Below, one piece after another: positions 25,895-32,838 of a stretch of DNA of 32,838 nt; position 1 is the first letter of the stretch, and each line of letters begins with the position of its first letter. Below the pieces are notes generated by a model. The model worked only from the letters and a program-made list of their open reading frames with translations. It had not been told where the DNA came from and made no database searches. The stretch covers positions 1 through 32,838 of the forward strand of contig JAURYL010000102.1 in the NCBI GenBank assembly GCA_030653935.1. Reading direction: 5' to 3'. Both the position numbers and the translations under genes were made by a program. Source of the DNA: Pseudomonadota bacterium (lineage in GTDB: Bacteria > Pseudomonadota > Gammaproteobacteria > Burkholderiales > Thiobacillaceae).

Positions 25895-26565
25895 TCGGCC
25901 TGCTGCTGTTGTTGAACGGGGTGATTCTGGTCGCCGGCTTGAGCATGGAACATGTGCGTGCCCAACCCGCCAAACTGGTGGATTTCAATGCGGACAAGGT
26001 GCGCTTGCTGGAGCGGGTCGAACGGCCGGTCGTCGTGCCCGTCGTCAGCAGCGACACGGCGCCCGCAGCGCCCGCCTCAGCGCCCGAACCGACCATGCGG
26101 GCGGCCACGGTGGCTACCCGTTGCTGGTCGTGGCCCGGCCTGGATGTGGACTTGCTGGGCGAAATCGAAACACGATTACGCGCTGTGGGTATCGCTGATT
26201 CACACTTTGACCTCCAACTGGAAAAACGGTTGGGCTGGTGGGTTTATCTACCGCCGTTCGCGGATGCCGGTGCCGCGCAGGCGGCCATTGAGGCGGCGCG
26301 CGAGAAGGGGGTCAAGGATATTGTCGCGGTACGTGGCGGTGTGATGGCACACGCCGTTTCATTGGGCGCTTTCCCGACGCTGGCCAAGGCGAGGACGCAA
26401 TTACAGGCCCTACGGGCGCTGGGTGTTCAGGGTGCGATGGCGGGCCCCCGTCCGAATTCCGGCGTGGTTCGCCTGATCCTCGCCGACAACGTGCCGGATG
26501 CCGGCTTGGTCGGGCTGGGCAAGGACTGGGGCAAGCGTGCGCCGCTTGCTTGCGCGGGGAACTGA
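25882..26565 (+). CDS. SPOR-domain protein, membrane anchored
   Basis: A 227-residue protein with one N-terminal membrane helix (about residues 3-20), a Pro/Ala-rich linker (about 50-70) and a C-terminal SPOR-like region (about 110-205). That region contains GWWVYLPPFADAGAAQAA and SLGAFPTLAKARTQLQALRALG. SPOR domains bind denuded peptidoglycan at division sites. The position after coaX is frequent for such a protein in betaproteobacteria. GAGGGAA lies about 6 nt before the ATG. The first codons overlap coaX, so translation is probably coupled. The specific partner is not known. Confidence 0.8.
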   Translation: MGRLIGLLLLLNGVILVAGLSMEHVRAQPAKLVDFNADKVRLLERVERPVVVPVVSSDTAPAAPASAPEPTMRAATVATRCWSWPGLDVDLLGEIETRLRAVGIADSHFDLQLEKRLGWWVYLPPFADAGAAQAAIEAAREKGVKDIVAVRGGVMAHAVSLGAFPTLAKARTQLQALRALGVQGAMAGPRPNSGVVRLILADNVPDAGLVGLGKDWGKRAPLACAGN

Positions 26566-26568
26566 GGT

Positions 26569-27477
26569 ATGAGTGTCCGCGTAGCAGACAGAGACATAGG
26601 GCCTGCCGCAGTGCTGGGAGGCGCTTGGAGCGCGATGCTCTTCGCGCTTTGCCTGTTGTTCGGCGCTGTTTCCGCCTGGGCCGAGGTGGCGGTGCCGCCA
26701 CTCAATGCCCGGGTGATCGACTTGACCGGCACCCTGGATGCGGCCAGCAAGCAGGGGGTCGAAGGCAAACTCGCCGCCCTGGAGCAGGCCAAAGGCGCTC
26801 AGATTGCGGTACTGGTCATTGCCGCCACGGCGCCGGAGAGCATCGAACAATATGCGTTGCGGGTGGCGGAAGCCTGGAAGCTGGGGCGCAAGGGTGTCGA
26901 TGACGGCGCCTTGTTGCTGATCGCCAAGGACGAACGCGCGCTCCGCATTGAAGTCGGTTACGGCCTGGAAGGGGCCATTCCCGACGCCATGGCGAAACGC
27001 ATCATTGCCGAAATCATTGTGCCGCGCTTCCAGGTGGGGGATTTCGCCGGGGGCGTCGAAGCCGGCGTTGATGCGCTGATCAAGCTGGTTCAAGGCGAAC
27101 CTCTGCCGCTGCCGGCGAAGTCGCGGGGCGGCTCCCTCGCGGAACTGGGCGATATGCTTCCCGCCGCGATGATGTTCATCTTCGTTCTCGGGGGGGTGCT
27201 GCGCATGATGCTGGGTCGTCTGGCCGGCGCCGGCGTCGCCGCGACCGTCGCGTTCATGGGGGCCTGGCTCTTGTTGGGCGGCGTGCTGATCGCCTTGATC
27301 GTCGCCGTGGGGGCATTTGTGTTCGTGCTCGCCGGTGGCGTCACGGGTGGCCGCCGCCGTGGTGGTTATGGCGGCGGTGGATTCGGGGGCGGCATCGGCG
27401 GTGGCGGTGGCGGTGGGGGCGGCTTCGGTGGCGGTGGCGGTGGCTTTGGCGGCGGTGGCGCCTCCGGACGTTGGTGA
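26569..27477 (+). CDS. TPM-domain membrane protein (YgcG-like) with glycine-rich tail
   Basis: A 302-residue exported protein. A signal peptide or membrane helix (about residues 18-40) is followed by a TPM domain (about 45-180: VIDLTGTLDAASKQGVEGKL, KGVDDGALLLIAKDERALRIEVGYGLEG). Two membrane helices come next (about 195-260), then a tail of about 45 residues that is almost only Gly and Phe and ends GASGRW. TPM proteins occur next to LemA and have been linked to photosystem assembly and to phosphatase activity; no role is established in this context. No lemA gene is adjacent. The gene follows the SPOR gene by 3 nt and precedes a second TPM gene by 10 nt. Confidence 0.85.
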   Translation: MSVRVADRDIGPAAVLGGAWSAMLFALCLLFGAVSAWAEVAVPPLNARVIDLTGTLDAASKQGVEGKLAALEQAKGAQIAVLVIAATAPESIEQYALRVAEAWKLGRKGVDDGALLLIAKDERALRIEVGYGLEGAIPDAMAKRIIAEIIVPRFQVGDFAGGVEAGVDALIKLVQGEPLPLPAKSRGGSLAELGDMLPAAMMFIFVLGGVLRMMLGRLAGAGVAATVAFMGAWLLLGGVLIALIVAVGAFVFVLAGGVTGGRRRGGYGGGGFGGGIGGGGGGGGGFGGGGGGFGGGGASGRW

Positions 27478-27487
27478 GGACAAACGC

Positions 27488-27979
27488 ATGAACCGTTTAT
27501 TAAGACATCTCATCTATCCGGATTGGCTGATCCGGCGGCGCTTCCCGGAACCTGTTCTGGAGCGGATAGAAACCGCTGTGGGTACGTCGGAGCGTGGCCA
27601 TGCCGGTGAGTTGCGGTTCGCGGTTGAGGGCACCTTGCACCCCGGCGCGCTGTGGGTCGGCATGACGGCGCGGGAACGCGCGTTGGACGTGTTTTCCAGC
27701 CTTCGTATCTGGGACACCGCAGCCAATAACGGGGTATTGATTTATCTGCTGCTCGCGGAGCGCGATGTGGAGATCGTCGCGGATCGCGGTTTCAATGGCC
27801 TGGTAGCGCCCGCCGAGTGGGAGGACATCTGCCGCGAGATGGAAGCCTGCCTGCGGCGGGGTGAATATGAGGTGGGCGTTCTGCGTGGCATCGAGCGGGT
27901 GGATGCGTTGCTACGAAGGCACTTTCCCGGCAGCGGCGACAATCCCAACGAGTTGCCGGACGCGCCTCGGGTGTTGTAG
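27488..27979 (+). CDS. Second TPM-domain protein, without membrane anchor
   Basis: A 163-residue protein with no signal peptide. The TPM-like core includes RIETAVGTSERGHAGELRFAVEG (split by family turns), RIWDTAANNGVLIYLLLAERDVEIVADRGF (about residues 75-104) and a C-terminal helix pair. Tandem TPM genes of this type, one with a glycine tail and one soluble, are common in proteobacteria. The ATG at 27488 follows GAGGACAAACGC and starts at MNRLLRHLIYPDW; longer upstream frames overlap the glycine tail. The TAG stop is the TAG of repeat B, so the last codons border a repeat. Confidence 0.82.
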   Translation: MNRLLRHLIYPDWLIRRRFPEPVLERIETAVGTSERGHAGELRFAVEGTLHPGALWVGMTARERALDVFSSLRIWDTAANNGVLIYLLLAERDVEIVADRGFNGLVAPAEWEDICREMEACLRRGEYEVGVLRGIERVDALLRRHFPGSGDNPNELPDAPRVL

Positions 27980-28011
27980 CACCGGCTTCCAGCCGGCCAG
28001 CCGGCGCTACA
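27975..28011. repeat. Palindromic repeat B with internal duplication, carrying the TPM stop codon
   Basis: TGTAGCACCGGC to GGCGCTACA with an extra GCCAGCCGGC in the centre. It is directly followed by the efp terminator on the other strand. Confidence 0.85.
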
Positions 28012-28043
28012 AAAACGATGGGCGCCCTGCGGCGCCCATCGTT
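28008..28043 (-). terminator. Rho-independent terminator of efp
   Basis: Perfect 13-bp arms (AACGATGGGCGCC, 28014-28026, and its inverse, 28031-28043) around a 4-nt loop. On the minus strand they are followed by TTTTTG. It lies 20 nt after the efp stop. Confidence 0.88.
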
Positions 28044-28062
28044 CATCTCAAAGCCGGAGAGC

Positions 28063-28623
28063 TTACTTCACGCGGTTGCGGTACTCGCCGGACGTGCAGT
28101 CGATCTCGATCTTGTCGCCGATTTCCACGAAGGCGGGAACCTGGATGGTGTGGCCGGTGGGCTTGATGCGGCAGGGCTTGAGCACCTTGCCGGAGGTGTC
28201 GCCCTTGACGGCGGGTTCGGTGTATTCCACTTCGCGCACGACGGAGCTGGGCAGGTTCACGGAAATGGCCTTGCCTTCATAGAACACCACTTCCAGCGGC
28301 ATGCCGTCTTCCAGATAGGGCAGGGCGTCGGACATGTTGTCGGCTTCGATTTCGTACTGGTTGTATTCGGTATCCATGAACACATACATGGGATCGGCGA
28401 AGTAGGAGTAGGTACAGTCGCGGCGTTCCAGATTCACCGTTTCGAACTTCTCGTCGGCCTTGTAAACCGTCTCGCTGGCGGCGCCGGAGAGCAGGTTCTT
28501 GAATTTCATCTTGACCACGGAGGAGTTGCGGCCAGATTTCTGGAATTCGGCCTTCTGCACGACCAGCGGGTCGTTGCCGACCATGATCACATTGCCGGCG
28601 CGGAGTTCTTGAGCGGTTTTCAT
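28063..28623 (-). CDS. efp: Translation elongation factor P, arginine-32 type
   Basis: A 186-residue ribosome-binding factor that relieves stalling at polyproline stretches. It has the three beta-barrel domains of EF-P: KOW-like N-terminal (about residues 1-62), OB (about 65-125) and C-terminal (about 128-186, ending in [18 protein letters not shown]). The tip loop reads KSGRNSS with Arg32 at the modification site. In this subgroup Arg32 is rhamnosylated by EarP using dTDP-rhamnose, and the earP gene lies directly upstream on the same strand. AGGA precedes the ATG by about 9 nt. A strong terminator closes the operon at 28008-28043. Confidence 0.95.
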   Translation of the reverse strand: MKTAQELRAGNVIMVGNDPLVVQKAEFQKSGRNSSVVKMKFKNLLSGAASETVYKADEKFETVNLERRDCTYSYFADPMYVFMDTEYNQYEIEADNMSDALPYLEDGMPLEVVFYEGKAISVNLPSSVVREVEYTEPAVKGDTSGKVLKPCRIKPTGHTIQVPAFVEIGDKIEIDCTSGEYRNRVK

Positions 28624-28637
28624 GGGTGAAGCGTCCT

Positions 28638-28653
28638 GGGCTTTAAAAAGCCC
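28638..28653 (-). promoter_or_regulatory. Hairpin between earP and efp
   Basis: GGGCTTT and AAAGCCC form a perfect 7-bp stem with a 2-nt centre. The stem includes the earP stop codon and ends 14 nt before the efp start. No T-tract follows, so it may be an RNA-processing or stability element rather than a terminator. Confidence 0.45.
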
Positions 28654-29827
28654 GAGATTCTAACAACTTGTTGATAAATTTCACCAAATTTGCGGAAAGA
28701 TCGGTTTGTTTCGCGAGTTTTGTGGCCCACGCACGTGCGTGCCTGGCCAGCTCCGGCATCGCCGCCAGCAAGGCCGGCCAATAGGGCGTCATATCTTCTT
28801 CCTTGTTCCAGGCTCGCCACGTATCGCGCAGCAGATCGGCGTCAGCGCCGGCGAGATCGGCGCAATAGAGGTCGAGAAAGGCTTCGAGCTTGTCCAGATG
28901 CGCGGCTTCCGCCTGACGGTAGGCTTGCCAGATCAGCGGGCGAGCCGCGAACTGGGCGCGCACGAAAGAGTCCTCGCCGCGCACAAAGTTGAAGTCGCAG
29001 GCCCACAGCAAACGGTCATAGTCGTCCTGCGGCAACATCGGCAGGAGATGCACCTGGAGATTGCCGTGTATCAGGGGGGCGTTGATCCGAATGCCACGGT
29101 TTGAAAACCAGTCGGTGATTTGCGGAATGGCCTTGCCCAGTGGAACCATCAGATCAACCGCTTGTGTCCCCTGGGCGCAAGTGGTCAGGAGTCCAGGCAA
29201 GGAGGCGCACTCGTAACTGAAGAGGGAAACACGCAAATGCCGTGGGTCTTTATCCGGTAATCCCAGCCCCGCCCAGAAGCGCGATTGCGCATGGCGATCA
29301 CGCTGAAATGATTCACGGCTGTGGTACAGCCCTTGTTCGCGTGTCAGCCCGCCGGTTTCTGGAACGTAGCCGGGCATGAAGAAGTATTTTGTCAGCGCTA
29401 ATCTGGGATGCGGCGACGGCAGTCCATGGACTCCCGCCACCCAGTTTTCCGCGCTCAGATATTCCAGATTGATCCAGACTGGCTGCGGCGATTTTTCCAG
29501 CATCGCCTGAACGAATGCATCCGGTAAATTACATGCCAACGCTTCGATTACGACATCGCCCGGCTCTATTTGGGGAAGAGGTGTAGTCCAATGCCTTATC
29601 TCGACAGCATTGAAATGTTGGGTCGCGGCGGTAGTGTCAATCTCCGGGCGAATATTCCGGAATGCCTGGAGATCGTCCACCCAAAGGCGCACGGCAATGC
29701 CATATTCAACCGCCAATTGCCGCGACAGGCGCCAGGTCACGCCGATGTCGCCATAGTTGTCGATGACACTGCAGAAGATGTCCCAATGAGCCGGTGAATT
29801 ACGCACGGTGCAATTAGAGGGATGCAA
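28643..29827 (-). CDS. earP: EF-P arginine rhamnosyltransferase EarP
   Basis: About 394 residues. A GT-B glycosyltransferase that transfers rhamnose from dTDP-L-rhamnose to Arg32 of EF-P. The diagnostic N-terminal motif [25 protein letters not shown] contains the conserved Asp that acts in catalysis in characterised EarP. The C-terminal nucleotide-sugar region has [25 protein letters not shown]. The start is uncertain, with no ATG near the motif. I prefer TTG at 29827, with AAGGTG 7-8 nt upstream. GTG at 29806 is nearer the motif but lacks a ribosome site, and GTG at 29902 would add an unrelated N-terminus. The gap to efp is 19 nt, so the two are one operon. Confidence 0.92.
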   Translation of the reverse strand: MHPSNCTVRNSPAHWDIFCSVIDNYGDIGVTWRLSRQLAVEYGIAVRLWVDDLQAFRNIRPEIDTTAATQHFNAVEIRHWTTPLPQIEPGDVVIEALACNLPDAFVQAMLEKSPQPVWINLEYLSAENWVAGVHGLPSPHPRLALTKYFFMPGYVPETGGLTREQGLYHSRESFQRDRHAQSRFWAGLGLPDKDPRHLRVSLFSYECASLPGLLTTCAQGTQAVDLMVPLGKAIPQITDWFSNRGIRINAPLIHGNLQVHLLPMLPQDDYDRLLWACDFNFVRGEDSFVRAQFAARPLIWQAYRQAEAAHLDKLEAFLDLYCADLAGADADLLRDTWRAWNKEEDMTPYWPALLAAMPELARHARAWATKLAKQTDLSANLVKFINKLLESRAF

Positions 29828-29922
29828 GGGAATCACCTTCTGGCCGCGCTGTCGGGCGACCGCGGGGTACCGCCATGGCGCGCGCCCGGCGTCTTGCGGC
29901 ACCTGCCGCCGGTAGCCTCATA

Positions 29923-30033
29923 GGTTGCCTCGAACAACCCGTCATTCCCGCGCAGGCGGGAATCCAGTGTATTGATCCCACTGGGTTCCCGTCTTCACGG
30001 GAACGACGAATCAGGGGTTTTTCGAGGTGACCC
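29923..30033 (+). mobile_element. MITE-like element, copy 1
   Basis: About 111 bp with imperfect terminal inverted repeats (GGTTGCCTCGAACAACCC at the left and the inverse of GGGTCACCTCGAAAAACCCC at the right). Inside are two TTCCCG/CGGGAA hairpins similar to the ATTCCC-type intergenic repeats of Neisseria. It has no coding capacity. An inverted copy, about 85% identical by eye, is at 31069-31179. Confidence 0.7.
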
Positions 30034-30094
30034 ATAATCGTCCAGGTTAGTCATTTACGGCCGCCAAGGTTGGATGCGGGGTTTCCGAGAAACG

Positions 30095-30127
30095 AAAAAA
30101 AACCCTCGGTTATTTCCCGAGGGTTTT
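30095..30127 (-). terminator. Rho-independent terminator of hns
   Basis: Arms AAAACCCTCGG and CCGAGGGTTTT with a 7-nt loop. On the minus strand the stem is followed by eight T. It lies 17 nt after the hns stop codon. Confidence 0.9.
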
Positions 30128-30144
30128 CATTGCGCCGTGGTCAT

Positions 30145-30447
30145 TCAGGCCACGAGGCAGTCCTCGATGGACTTGCCTTGCGCTTCCAGGGCGGCTACCC
30201 AGCCAGGACGGCGGCCGCGTCCGGACCAGCCCGATCCGGAAACAGGATCGCGGTACTTGACGATGCCGGAACCGGCGCGTTTGACTTTGCCGCCACGCGT
30301 GGGGAAAAGGTCACTGGGATCAATGCTGTATTCGGTCATGATGCGTTTGATTTCGGCAATAGCACCCGAAATTTCCTGCTTGCGGGCATCTTCCGCTTGA
30401 CGCTTCAGCCCGTCGATCTGGGCCATCAATTCCTGATAAGACGCCAT
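30145..30447 (-). CDS. H-NS family nucleoid protein (HvrA-like)
   Basis: A 100-residue DNA-binding protein. An N-terminal coiled-coil oligomerisation segment (about residues 5-40, QELMAQIDGLKRQAEDARKQEI) is joined by a linker to the C-terminal H-NS DNA-binding motif (KYRDPVSGSGWSGRGRRPGWV, in about 64-84). The RGRRP core inserts into the minor groove of AT-rich DNA. Such proteins silence AT-rich, often acquired genes; the AT-richer pil cluster in this window would be a natural target, which is inference. AGGAG lies 6 nt before the ATG. A strong terminator follows. The gene is monocistronic and flanked by inverted MITE-like elements. Confidence 0.92.
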   Translation of the reverse strand: MASYQELMAQIDGLKRQAEDARKQEISGAIAEIKRIMTEYSIDPSDLFPTRGGKVKRAGSGIVKYRDPVSGSGWSGRGRRPGWVAALEAQGKSIEDCLVA

Positions 30448-30816
30448 GGTTGCTCCTTATGTATAAGTAAATTCCCCAAAATTATTGGGTGGCGCGATGG
30501 TAGTTGAAAATTCAGGATAACGAAAGTTATAAAACATAATAATTGCCGGGAAGGGCTTGTCATCCTCCAGATCATTCGCATGTTTGCCGCTTTCAATCAT
30601 TGCGATGAAAAATGTGGGGTAACTCTCCGGGTTTTCATCGACGGGGCCGGTATGGCTGGACCCCAGGTCGCCAATCTGATTACTTCCTTTGGGCATCGGT
30701 CCTTCGAACTGGATTCCAGTTTTCGCGAGAATGTCGATTGGGAGAGGTTGCGGGTGCGATTCAAACTGATGTGGAAACCTGGGTTGGTATGGCGAGGTGA
30801 TCGTGCAACATCCGCC

Positions 30817-30839
30817 GTGGGAGCGGGCTTGCCCGCGAT
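30817..30839. repeat. REP-like hairpin G
   Basis: GTGGGAGCGGGCTTGCCCGCGAT, given here as GTGGGAGCGGGC plus TTGCCCGCGAT, folds through GCGGGC/GCCCGC. It looks like the intergenic REP units common in Pseudomonas. This is the only copy in the window. Confidence 0.6.
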
Positions 30840-30876
30840 TGGCAACGCTTTGTATGCATAGACGTGGAATATCGCA

Positions 30877-30905
30877 GTAGGGGCGGGTTTCAAACCCGCC
30901 CCTAC
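30877..30905. repeat. Palindromic repeat A, copy 4
   Basis: GTAGGGGCGGGTTT and its inverse, identical in both arms to copy 1 at 6232. Confidence 0.9.
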
Positions 30906-31068
30906 AACGGGCCTTATCATGCGGGGCAGCCACGCCTTGCGTACTGCCACATCAGTCTGAATCGCGCCCAGAGATTGCAAGGTGGTGATCGTTTCAATCA
31001 AAGCCGATGGAGTTAAAGCAAGTCTCCCGGTTCAGAGTCATTCCCGTCACATTGTCAGCATCGACTCA

Positions 31069-31179
31069 AGGGCACCTTGAAAAACCCCTGATTCGTCGTT
31101 CCCGCGAATGCGGGAACCCAGTGAAATCAACACACTAGATCCCCGCATGCGCGGGAATGACGGGTTTTTCGAGGCGCCC
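31069..31179 (-). mobile_element. MITE-like element, copy 2 (inverted)
   Basis: About 111 bp. Its left end (AGGGCACCTTGAAAAACCC) and right end (inverse of GGGCGCCTCGAAAAACCC) form terminal inverted repeats. The two internal TTCCCG-type hairpins are as in copy 1, but in opposite orientation. With copy 1 it brackets about 1.0 kb containing hns. Confidence 0.7.
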
Positions 31180-31189
31180 TCAACTCGGT

Positions 31190-31213
31190 CCCGGCGATTT
31201 GTCCGGGTTTTTT
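31190..31213 (+). terminator. Terminator-like hairpin upstream of hoxH
   Basis: A CCCGG/CCGGG stem with an 8-nt loop is followed by six T on the plus strand. No plus-strand gene precedes it in view, so it may be a leader attenuator of hoxH or a leftover of a lost gene. The stem is only 5 bp. Confidence 0.5.
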
Positions 31214-31306
31214 GTGCTGCGTTTGCTGTTCGGCGGGTGACCAAGGTGGCGCTTACGCATGATTTGATGCAGGCTTGAGCCGGATTCAGAAAAAGAGGAA
31301 TGCGCC

Positions 31307-32797
31307 ATGAACCTGGAAACAGCCGCCCACCCGGAGACCTTGCGCCGTGTCGCCATCGACCCGATCTCGCGCGTCGAAGGCCATGGCAAGGTCACTCTGT
31401 TGCTGGATGAAGACGACCATGTTCAGCAGGTACGTCTGCATATCGTCGAGTTCCGCGGCTTCGAGAAATTCATCCAGGGCCGGCCGTATTGGGAAGTGCC
31501 GGTGATGGTGCAGCGCCTGTGCGGCATCTGCCCGGTGTCGCACCATCTGGCCGCCTCCAAGGCGCTTGATCAGATCGTCGGCGCGCACCGGCTCACGCCC
31601 ACCGCCGACAAGCTGCGCCGGCTCATGCATTACGGCCAGATCCTGCAATCACACGCGCTGCATTTCTTCCACCTGTCGTCGCCCGATCTGCTGTTCGGCT
31701 TCGGTTCCGACGTCGCCAAGCGCAACATCGTTGGCGTTGCCGAGGCGCATCCCGAGGTGGCGCGCCAGGGCGTGCTGCTGCGCAAATACGGCCAGGAAGT
31801 CATTCGCCACACCGCCGGCAAGCGGGTGCATGGCACCGGCTCGGTGCCGGGTGGGGTGAATAAAAATCTGAGCCTGGTCGAACGCGATGAACTGCTGAAG
31901 GACATCTATCAGATCATCGGCTGGAGCCGCGAGGCGGTGCATATCGCACGCAATCTGTTCGAGCAGAACCTGGCGGAATACAACGCTTTCGGCCGCTTCC
32001 GCGCCCATACCCTGAACCTGATCCGCGCCGACGGAGCGATGGACCTCTACCACGGCGGTTTGCGCGCCCGTGACATGGATGGCAAGACGCTGTTCGACCA
32101 TGTCGATTACAACCACTACTGGGAGCACATCCTGGAAGAGGTGAAGCCCTGGTCGTACATGAAGTTTCCCTTCCTGCGCGCGCTCGGGTCGGAACAGGGT
32201 TGGTATCGGGTCGGCCCGCTGACCCGCGTGACCCAGTGCGATTTCATTCCCACCCCGCTGGCTGAACGCGAGCGCCAGGAATTCCTGGCTTTCGATGGTG
32301 GCAGCGCCACCGGCGCCACCCTGGCCTACCATTGGGCGCGGATGATCGAAATGCTGCATGCCGCCGAGGCGATCAAGGAACTGCTGCACGACGCCGACTT
32401 GCAGGGCAACGAGCTGATGGTCAAGGGCGAACGCCAGGAACGCGGCATCGGCATGATCGAAGCGCCGCGCGGCACCCTGATCCACCATTACCGGGTCGAT
32501 GAAAACGACCAGGTGATCCGCGCCAACCTGATCGTCTCCACCACCCACAACAACCAGGCCATGAACGAAGCCGTGCGCCAGGTGGCGCGCCAGTATCTGG
32601 ACGGGCGCAAGCTGACCGAAGGTCTGCTCAATCACATCGAAGTCGCCATCCGCGCCTTCGACCCCTGCCTCTCCTGCGCCACCCACGCCCTGGGCAAGAT
32701 GCCGCTGCAACTGGAATTGCTCGACGCGGAAGGGCGCGAGATCGACCGGCTGGTGCGCGACGCACCCTGTAGCGCCGGCGTCCCGCCGGCTTCGTAG
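31307..32797 (+). CDS. hoxH: NiFe hydrogenase large subunit, HoxH type (bidirectional, NAD-linked)
   Basis: A 496-residue catalytic subunit. The L1 motif [11 protein letters not shown] (Cys72 and Cys75) and L2 motif DPCLSCATH (Cys454 and Cys457) ligate the Ni-Fe site. The N-terminal [12 protein letters not shown] and [12 protein letters not shown] resemble HoxH of group 3d enzymes, which pair with HoxY and the HoxFU diaphorase to couple H2 and NAD(H). A HoxW-type protease normally cuts after the L2 histidine (His460 here), removing the C-terminal tail. The tail is 36 residues, and its last nine (CSAGVPPAS) are encoded by repeat B. AGAGGAA lies 8 nt before the ATG. No hoxF, hoxU or hoxY lies upstream, where they usually are. 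Confidence 0.9.
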   Translation: MNLETAAHPETLRRVAIDPISRVEGHGKVTLLLDEDDHVQQVRLHIVEFRGFEKFIQGRPYWEVPVMVQRLCGICPVSHHLAASKALDQIVGAHRLTPTADKLRRLMHYGQILQSHALHFFHLSSPDLLFGFGSDVAKRNIVGVAEAHPEVARQGVLLRKYGQEVIRHTAGKRVHGTGSVPGGVNKNLSLVERDELLKDIYQIIGWSREAVHIARNLFEQNLAEYNAFGRFRAHTLNLIRADGAMDLYHGGLRARDMDGKTLFDHVDYNHYWEHILEEVKPWSYMKFPFLRALGSEQGWYRVGPLTRVTQCDFIPTPLAERERQEFLAFDGGSATGATLAYHWARMIEMLHAAEAIKELLHDADLQGNELMVKGERQERGIGMIEAPRGTLIHHYRVDENDQVIRANLIVSTTHNNQAMNEAVRQVARQYLDGRKLTEGLLNHIEVAIRAFDPCLSCATHALGKMPLQLELLDAEGREIDRLVRDAPCSAGVPPAS

Positions 32798-32838
32798 GGC
32801 TGATCAGATGTACGAAGCCGGCGGGACGCCGGCGCTAC
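32768..32838. repeat. Long inverted repeat of family B at the hoxH 3' end
   Basis: Arm 1 (32768-32796, TGTAGCGCCGGCGTCCC...) lies inside hoxH and reaches its TAG stop. Arm 2 (32811-32838) is the exact reverse complement up to the window edge, with a 14-nt spacer. The hairpin could serve as a terminator. Confidence 0.9.

Larger units (their letters stand above)
29828..30144. other. Gap of about 317 nt between earP and hns
   Basis: The interval holds a 111-bp MITE-like element (29923-30033) and the hns terminator (30095-30127). Both neighbouring genes are on the minus strand, so this gap must also hold the earP promoter. I could not identify it; the element lies in the place where it would be expected. 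No gene is supported. Confidence 0.6.
30448..31306. other. Gap of 859 nt between hns and hoxH
   Basis: The first about 360 nt (30448-30810) are AT-richer, non-repetitive and carry no recognised gene, although an open frame runs on the minus strand (30457-30933) and a short one on the plus strand (30580-30861). Then come a REP-like hairpin (30817-30839), repeat A (30877-30905), a second MITE-like element (31069-31179), a terminator-like hairpin (31190-31213) and the hoxH leader. The hns promoter must be near 30460-30500. Confidence 0.55.

Noticed and set aside
30457-30933. Minus-strand frame of 158 codons upstream of hns
   Set aside because: Its first part is translated repeat A and REP sequence, there is no ribosome site and no family is recognised. 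Retained only as an unexplained stretch.
31245-31262. GG-N10-GC spacing upstream of hoxH as a possible sigma-54 promoter
   Set aside because: Apart from the GG and GC pairs, the flanking bases do not fit TGGCAC and TTGCA, so it is likely chance in GC-rich DNA.

Overview
The window is about 33 kb of a high-GC proteobacterial chromosome. I infer a betaproteobacterium, possibly a sulfur- or hydrogen-using one. The evidence is an EF-P with arginine at position 32 next to its rhamnosyltransferase EarP, an HvrA-type H-NS protein, a birA-coaX-SPOR operon, a fimT/pilV/pilW/pilX/pilY1/pilE cluster, a SoxY carrier and a HoxH-type NiFe-hydrogenase large subunit. No rRNA, tRNA, CRISPR array, phage or complete insertion sequence is visible, so the genus cannot be fixed.

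Layout. 0.1-2.3 kb (minus): a small membrane protein followed by a two-RCK potassium-channel protein. 2.5-3.3 kb: an orphan soxY and a small coiled-coil membrane protein. 3.6-6.2 kb: a GH57 glucanotransferase/amylase and a SlyD-like FKBP isomerase. 6.5-11.2 kb: an RND efflux pair (adaptor and pump), separated by a block of palindromic repeats. 11.3-13.9 kb: a TehB-like methyltransferase, a short-chain dehydrogenase and a TonB-type protein. 14.0-16.7 kb (minus): a ThiO-like amine oxidase, an Irr-like Fur regulator with a readable promoter, and an orphan TRAP binding protein. 16.9-24.05 kb: the minor-pilin/PilY1 cluster, clearly AT-richer than its surroundings. 24.2-28.0 kb: birA, coaX, a SPOR protein and two TPM-domain proteins, tightly packed. 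28.0-29.8 kb (minus): earP and efp, ending in a strong terminator. 30.1-30.4 kb (minus): hns with its terminator. 31.3-32.8 kb: hoxH, with no other hydrogenase subunit in view.

The most unusual property is the density of short palindromic intergenic repeats: at least seven families and more than 25 copies. They sit against genes and sometimes enter them. They supply the stop codon of the RND pump and of the second TPM gene. They encode the C-terminal residues of the methyltransferase and of HoxH. In HoxH the repeat-encoded residues fall in the tail that the maturation protease normally removes. Two inverted copies of a roughly 111-bp element with terminal inverted repeats, which looks like a MITE, flank hns. 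Repeats also end only a few bases before the start codons of the RND pump and birA, where no ribosome binding site is visible.

I do not see a clearly new enzymatic system. The best leads are the way repeats shape gene ends and starts, the orphan components (SoxY, HoxH, TRAP receptor, TonB) and the compositionally distinct pilus-tip cluster with calcium-loop motifs.
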